Source: Meghimatium bilineatum
Lineage: Eukaryota; Mollusca; Gastropoda; Stylommatophora; Philomycidae
Assembly (NCBI GenBank): GCA_034231615.1
Contig: CM067307.1
Coordinates: 3,125,147 to 3,189,146 of the forward strand
Length of the DNA: 64,000 nucleotides
Direction of reading: 5' to 3'
This document shows positions 60,174 through 64,000 of the stretch, in pieces. The notes beneath the pieces are model-generated. The model was given only the letters and a program-made list of their open reading frames with translations, did no database searches and was not told where the DNA came from. The first letter of the stretch is position 1. Each line of letters begins with the position of its first letter. Both the position numbers and the translations under genes were made by a program.

Positions 60174-61889
60174 TTACAGAAAACGAGTATCTATCTTGTT
60201 TGCATCATTTAGTACTAAACTCATAAGTAAACCAAGCATTAAGCTGACAAACCCGGCAGTTAGAAAAATGATTAAAGTTGATGGCGAAGTATTGGACAAA
60301 GATTGGTGTGAACTTGCAGCAAGTTGGTTATCAGTTTCAGCAAAAACAATGAAATCTGAACGAATACACGAGTCATTTTCTGTGTTGCTACAGTGTGCAG
60401 CTATACGAACATGGTTCTCGTAGCTGAAAGAACATGAGAACGCCATGAGATAATCATTATCTTTGGGATACTCGGCGATAGCTTGCCTGATAAATTGAAG
60501 ACCTTGGCATATCGTTGCATTATCACACTCCCTAGTTATTAACATACTAAGCCTATCATCATTGGCTGGAATATTTTGTACGAGACAATTTCGGTAGATC
60601 ATCCAATTCAATTTTACCTTGTCTGTAGGTATATTCTTCTCAACATATCCAGAACACACAGAAATTACAACGCCGGGTCTTGGTGAAGCAATAATTGCCG
60701 ATCCGTTTGATTGTTTCGAGGCCACAGATACTGTAACTCGCATATTTTTAACGGGAAACTGCACTTTAATTCTATAGTTCATCCTACTCGTAAAGTCATC
60801 TGTATAATGACACTGACAGGAATAGTTTCCTTCGTCCACATTCTGAAGAAATAATATTGTCATTAATAAAGTGTACGCTGGTAAATCTCCCGTAATTCTT
60901 AACCGTGGGTGATACCGTACACCATACGTGATATTGATCTCGTTCATTGTAGCAATATTATCCCAGAATTGAGTAATGTACCACATTGTAATTTTGGTTA
61001 ATTTATACCTTGATCCCTCTCCAGGCTTATCACATTTACAAGCCACCGTGATGTCTGCACCAATAAATAAATCACCATTGAAAGAAACATTACCGTCTTT
61101 TGGAATTCCTAATTCTGGTAATGTAAGGAGATTACAGGAACTAGTTGTGATGTAGTTATATGAACACATGGAATACGATTTAGTCAGATTCACTACATAA
61201 TTTTCATTCTCTGGTGTAATTTCGTATGTTACACACGGTGAATTTTTGTCAGCAACAACAGAACCATTTAAAGAAATTCTTGGATAACAAGGCAATGCAG
61301 CATTAGTACAACACAACGATATAGTATTCTTAAATTTCGGGGTTAAATGAATCCCACAAGACCATATGTTTTCCACAGCGTTGTAACCATTGACACGTAA
61401 TACCAGAATTCCGTGCCTCAAATCGTAATTAAGTGGCAAAGTATGGTTTTTATCACTGTATATAATTGATCCTTTCTTGTTCTCCCATGCACCTCTAATA
61501 ATCGCTCCACTGTGACTTTTGGTAGCTTTAAAAATGGCAAACACTGCAGCCGACCCATCGATCCTTCTAAGAAAGTTACAGTAACAAGTTTTGATTATGG
61601 GTTTGCAATACTCCATATTAGGTCCAATTGATACTGTGCATAAATCAATGAATCTGCTAGTACCTGCTTTCATAATTTCAAATGTTACGGAAGAATTCCA
61701 ACCTGCTTCATACTGTTCAAGATATCGTGGACCGAAATATCCGATAATTCTAAACTTATCGTTGTTCCGCAACAAATTTACATCACATGATGTTAAATAA
61801 TACATATCATCCAGAATGATTGTCTGAGTATCGATACCTTGTGAATTTATAATGAGCAGAAACACTATGGAAAGCATGATTGTCTGCAT
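60174..61889 (-). CDS. intronless type I membrane protein with Ig-like domains, copy B (571 aa)
   Basis: One uninterrupted frame. Residues 1-18 are a signal peptide (MLSIVFLLIINSQG). A Cys-rich N-terminal part (Cys 35, 84, 95, 102, 104) and a middle part (Cys 178, 193, 194, 201, 219, 242, 252) match no family I know. About 265-380 looks like an Ig-like domain: Cys-284, Trp-303, then the DEGNYSC motif ending at Cys-358. About 385-510 looks like a second one: Cys-412, Trp-429, Cys-486 in MAFSCSFSY. A transmembrane helix lies at about 538-560 (LIIFLTAGFVSLMLGLL), followed by a short tail of about 11 residues. Roughly ten N-glycosylation sequons fit a cell-surface glycoprotein. The absence of introns is unusual for an Ig protein and would suit a retrocopy or a gene of viral or transposon origin; neither is shown. 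Family and function are unknown. It is the only undamaged member of three copies here. Confidence 0.85.
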   Translation of the reverse strand: MQTIMLSIVFLLIINSQGIDTQTIILDDMYYLTSCDVNLLRNNDKFRIIGYFGPRYLEQYEAGWNSSVTFEIMKAGTSRFIDLCTVSIGPNMEYCKPIIKTCYCNFLRRIDGSAAVFAIFKATKSHSGAIIRGAWENKKGSIIYSDKNHTLPLNYDLRHGILVLRVNGYNAVENIWSCGIHLTPKFKNTISLCCTNAALPCYPRISLNGSVVADKNSPCVTYEITPENENYVVNLTKSYSMCSYNYITTSSCNLLTLPELGIPKDGNVSFNGDLFIGADITVACKCDKPGEGSRYKLTKITMWYITQFWDNIATMNEINITYGVRYHPRLRITGDLPAYTLLMTILFLQNVDEGNYSCQCHYTDDFTSRMNYRIKVQFPVKNMRVTVSVASKQSNGSAIIASPRPGVVISVCSGYVEKNIPTDKVKLNWMIYRNCLVQNIPANDDRLSMLITRECDNATICQGLQFIRQAIAEYPKDNDYLMAFSCSFSYENHVRIAAHCSNTENDSCIRSDFIVFAETDNQLAASSHQSLSNTSPSTLIIFLTAGFVSLMLGLLMSLVLNDANKIDTRFL

Positions 61890-61959
61890 ATTAATGAGAT
61901 TGCAAGAATAATCAACAAATTGATTAGTTCCAGGAAACTAGAATATGGAGGAGGGAAAT

Positions 61960-62545
61960 TCAGCAGTGCATGGCGAACTATATTATCTTTATCAAGGTGG
62001 GACTTTTACAAACACCGCAACGAAGATGTTTAGTGGTGCAGGAACTATAAATGTTTTTTTTTGTGGAAACAACTCATCATAAACAGCAAGGAACTGTGGT
62101 ACAGTTCGTATAGAAATAGTTCAGTATTATGATGGTATGATTACTAGCCTACACAACTGTTACTCTGCCATTTTGTTGTCGAGTTCATAACAAATGCTGT
62201 AAAGTGCGCACGTTTGCAATCTGTATGTATCGCCGTTTGAGTCTTGCAGATAATCATTAAGAAATTAGAAGAATCAATGCATTGTGATTTTTCTTAACAA
62301 TTCATACTGTTCAAGATATCACTTCACAATAACAGAAGATTATTGTTTTCAAATTTCTTCTTTCTCTTCCATATAATTAAACATATTGTTTGTAGTCACT
62401 GTGTCATTGACCAATGTAGCTTCTAGAACTTGTGTACTTGACCAACAGACGGACGAGACGAATTCGTGATTCTTGATTTAAAACTGGCTTAACAGCACGC
62501 TGGACATTCCCATAAGTGTTCCGGCCTCCGTTCCAGCAGCCATCT
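61960..62545. other. region upstream of copy B, duplicated, no gene
   Basis: Matches the region upstream of pseudogene A without the LINE. An ACTATAAATG word (62045) is conserved in both copies but reads as a TATA box on the + strand, the wrong direction for copy B. On the minus strand GATAATATAG (about 61978-61987) is a weak candidate. No firm promoter. Confidence 0.3.
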
Positions 62546-63069
62546 TAGTGCATTCGTGAGAAATACACGTCATATCCCATACTCCCGACTTGTTTTGCAA
62601 AGCAGCACATCAAGGAAAGTGTATCAATTATTTGTCTTATTCGACTGTCGCCGTTTATTACATGAAGGCTGGTACTGGAATGGTATCCCTTCCCAAGCAA
62701 TTTCTTGCTGCGTCCGCAGAGCTTCGTCGGAGGAAAAACACACAATGGAAGACCGAGGTAAACTATCCATTTGGCTCGGGATATATACCCATATACCCCT
62801 TCAGAGAAGAAGGCTCCTTAAATAGGCATTATACTTAGGCACAAGCTAAATCTCCTGGATATAAATTGATGCTCCGAGAAACCACCACACTGCACATAGG
62901 AAGTAAGAGCAAATTGTTCAGAATTCCTGTAGATAGCAACCAACCAACCCCTGTCCGATATTATTCATTAGCATACATCTTGTATATGACGCAGTATATC
63001 ATATCACCGTCAGTCATCGCACCTGTCCCCATGATATGCTTCATATATGATATCATAGTCACATGCTGA
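62546..63069. other. duplicated spacer, no gene
   Basis: Matches 47010-47530. Short frames on both strands are not conserved between duplicates. Confidence 0.5.
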
Positions 63070-63165
63070 ATACGGATGTATCAGGCCGAAAGGCGGAGAT
63101 ATCGCAGCAATGATGTAAACCATAGCAAAACGCATTCCAGTCTCCGGACTACATTATGCTAATAC
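63070..63165 (+). mobile_element. short interspersed element, copy 4, 3'-truncated
   Basis: TACGGATGTATCAGGCCGAA through CCAGTCTCCGGACTACATTA. The GAA-rich tail present in the duplicate at 47531 has been lost, and the sequence joins directly to the 49-bp repeat. Confidence 0.55.
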
Positions 63166-64000
63166 TCAGTATATCATATCACCGTTAATCTGTGCACCTG
63201 TCCCCATGATATACTCAGTATATCATATTACCGTTAATCTGTGCACCTGTCTCCATGATATACATAACATTCTTCTATAAAATCTATACTGCATCATATT
63301 TTCCACCACAGTGTTCATTTATTGTCTAAAATGCGCGTTCATATTAGAATCGGTGTTATGGAATCACACAAGATGTAATCATTTTCATAGTTTGCTCAAT
63401 CATTGGTGAATCAGATGTTGATGAGTCTCCACTAACACACAAGGCTGTAACACATTACAGACCGCAAGGCACACGCACACACAAACATGCACATACCGAC
63501 TAAATAATAGACTACACGAAACACACCCCGACTAAATAGCGGACTCCAAGGCTCACTCACACTGACTAAAAAGCAAATTACAATGCACAGAAAAACTGAA
63601 TATATAACCGACTACAGGGCACATACACACTTATTTAATAACAGATTACACGGACCACACACTGATTAAATAACAGACTACAAGGACCACACACTGATTA
63701 AATAACAAACTACACGGACCACACACTGATTAAATAACATACTGCAATGCTGATATAGAAAAACTAAGCGACAGACAACAAGACCAACACTCGATGACTA
63801 AATAACATACTGCACGGACAACACTCAATGACTACAAAAAAAAATACTGACTAGATCACAGACAACAAAGGACACACACTGAATAAATACTACAGCATGA
63901 GACACAAACAAACACACACACACTGACTAAAAGAGACTACAAGACACACACACACTGACTAAAAACAGACCACAGGACAAACATACTGACAATATAAAAT

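Larger units (their letters stand above)
54149..64000. repeat. tandem segmental duplication, copy 2 (continues past window)
   Basis: Collinear with 40334-50943, with high similarity in unique parts; the Ig-like genes differ by scattered single bases and small indels. Copy 2 has two LINE insertions (54431-55216, 55357-55540) absent from copy 1. It lacks the insertions at 42444-42597 and 45607-46608. It also has longer 16- and 37-bp arrays and shorter 32- and 34-bp arrays. Confidence 0.85.

Overview
The window is eukaryotic. It has split genes with GT-AG introns, non-LTR retrotransposon remnants of several clades, tRNA-headed SINEs and an extreme load of minisatellites; no prokaryotic signal was seen. 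The best guess is an AT-rich invertebrate genome, probably a lophotrochozoan such as a mollusc. This rests on the types of LINE and SINE, not on a diagnostic gene, and is inference. Tandem arrays cover well over a third of the sequence.

Layout. (1) 1-2760: a likely first exon (997-1069, + strand, signal peptide, phase-1 donor) and a small 25-bp array. (2) 2770-7980: a 21-bp minisatellite of about 248 units. (3) 8.5-9.6 kb: smaller arrays. (4) 9865-19945: a dead LINE fragment (end of ORF2) interrupted by about 172 copies of a 55-bp unit that is itself a piece of that LINE. (5) 20-23.3 kb: short arrays, a tRNA-derived SINE and LINE scraps. (6) 23426-33211, minus strand: a complete three-exon GMC oxidoreductase gene (607 aa deduced). 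Its two introns hold many arrays; one of them repeats the exon 1/intron 1 splice-donor junction about 22 times. (7) 33.8-39.4 kb: more arrays and two LINE C-terminal fragments. (8) 39.56-64.0 kb: a locus for an unrecognised intronless membrane protein with Ig-like domains. A broken fragment (C, + strand) is followed by two copies of a tandem segmental duplication of about 13.8 kb. The first copy (from 40.33 kb) carries pseudogene A; the second (from 54.15 kb, running off the window) carries intact copy B at 60174-61889.

The two duplicate blocks act as a natural comparison. Each carries retroelement insertions the other lacks, with target-site duplications and clean empty sites, and their minisatellites have grown to very different lengths. 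Only two host genes are well supported as potentially functional, the GMC oxidoreductase and Ig-like copy B; nothing in the sequence links them in one pathway. No CRISPR array, operon, rRNA or functional tRNA gene was found.
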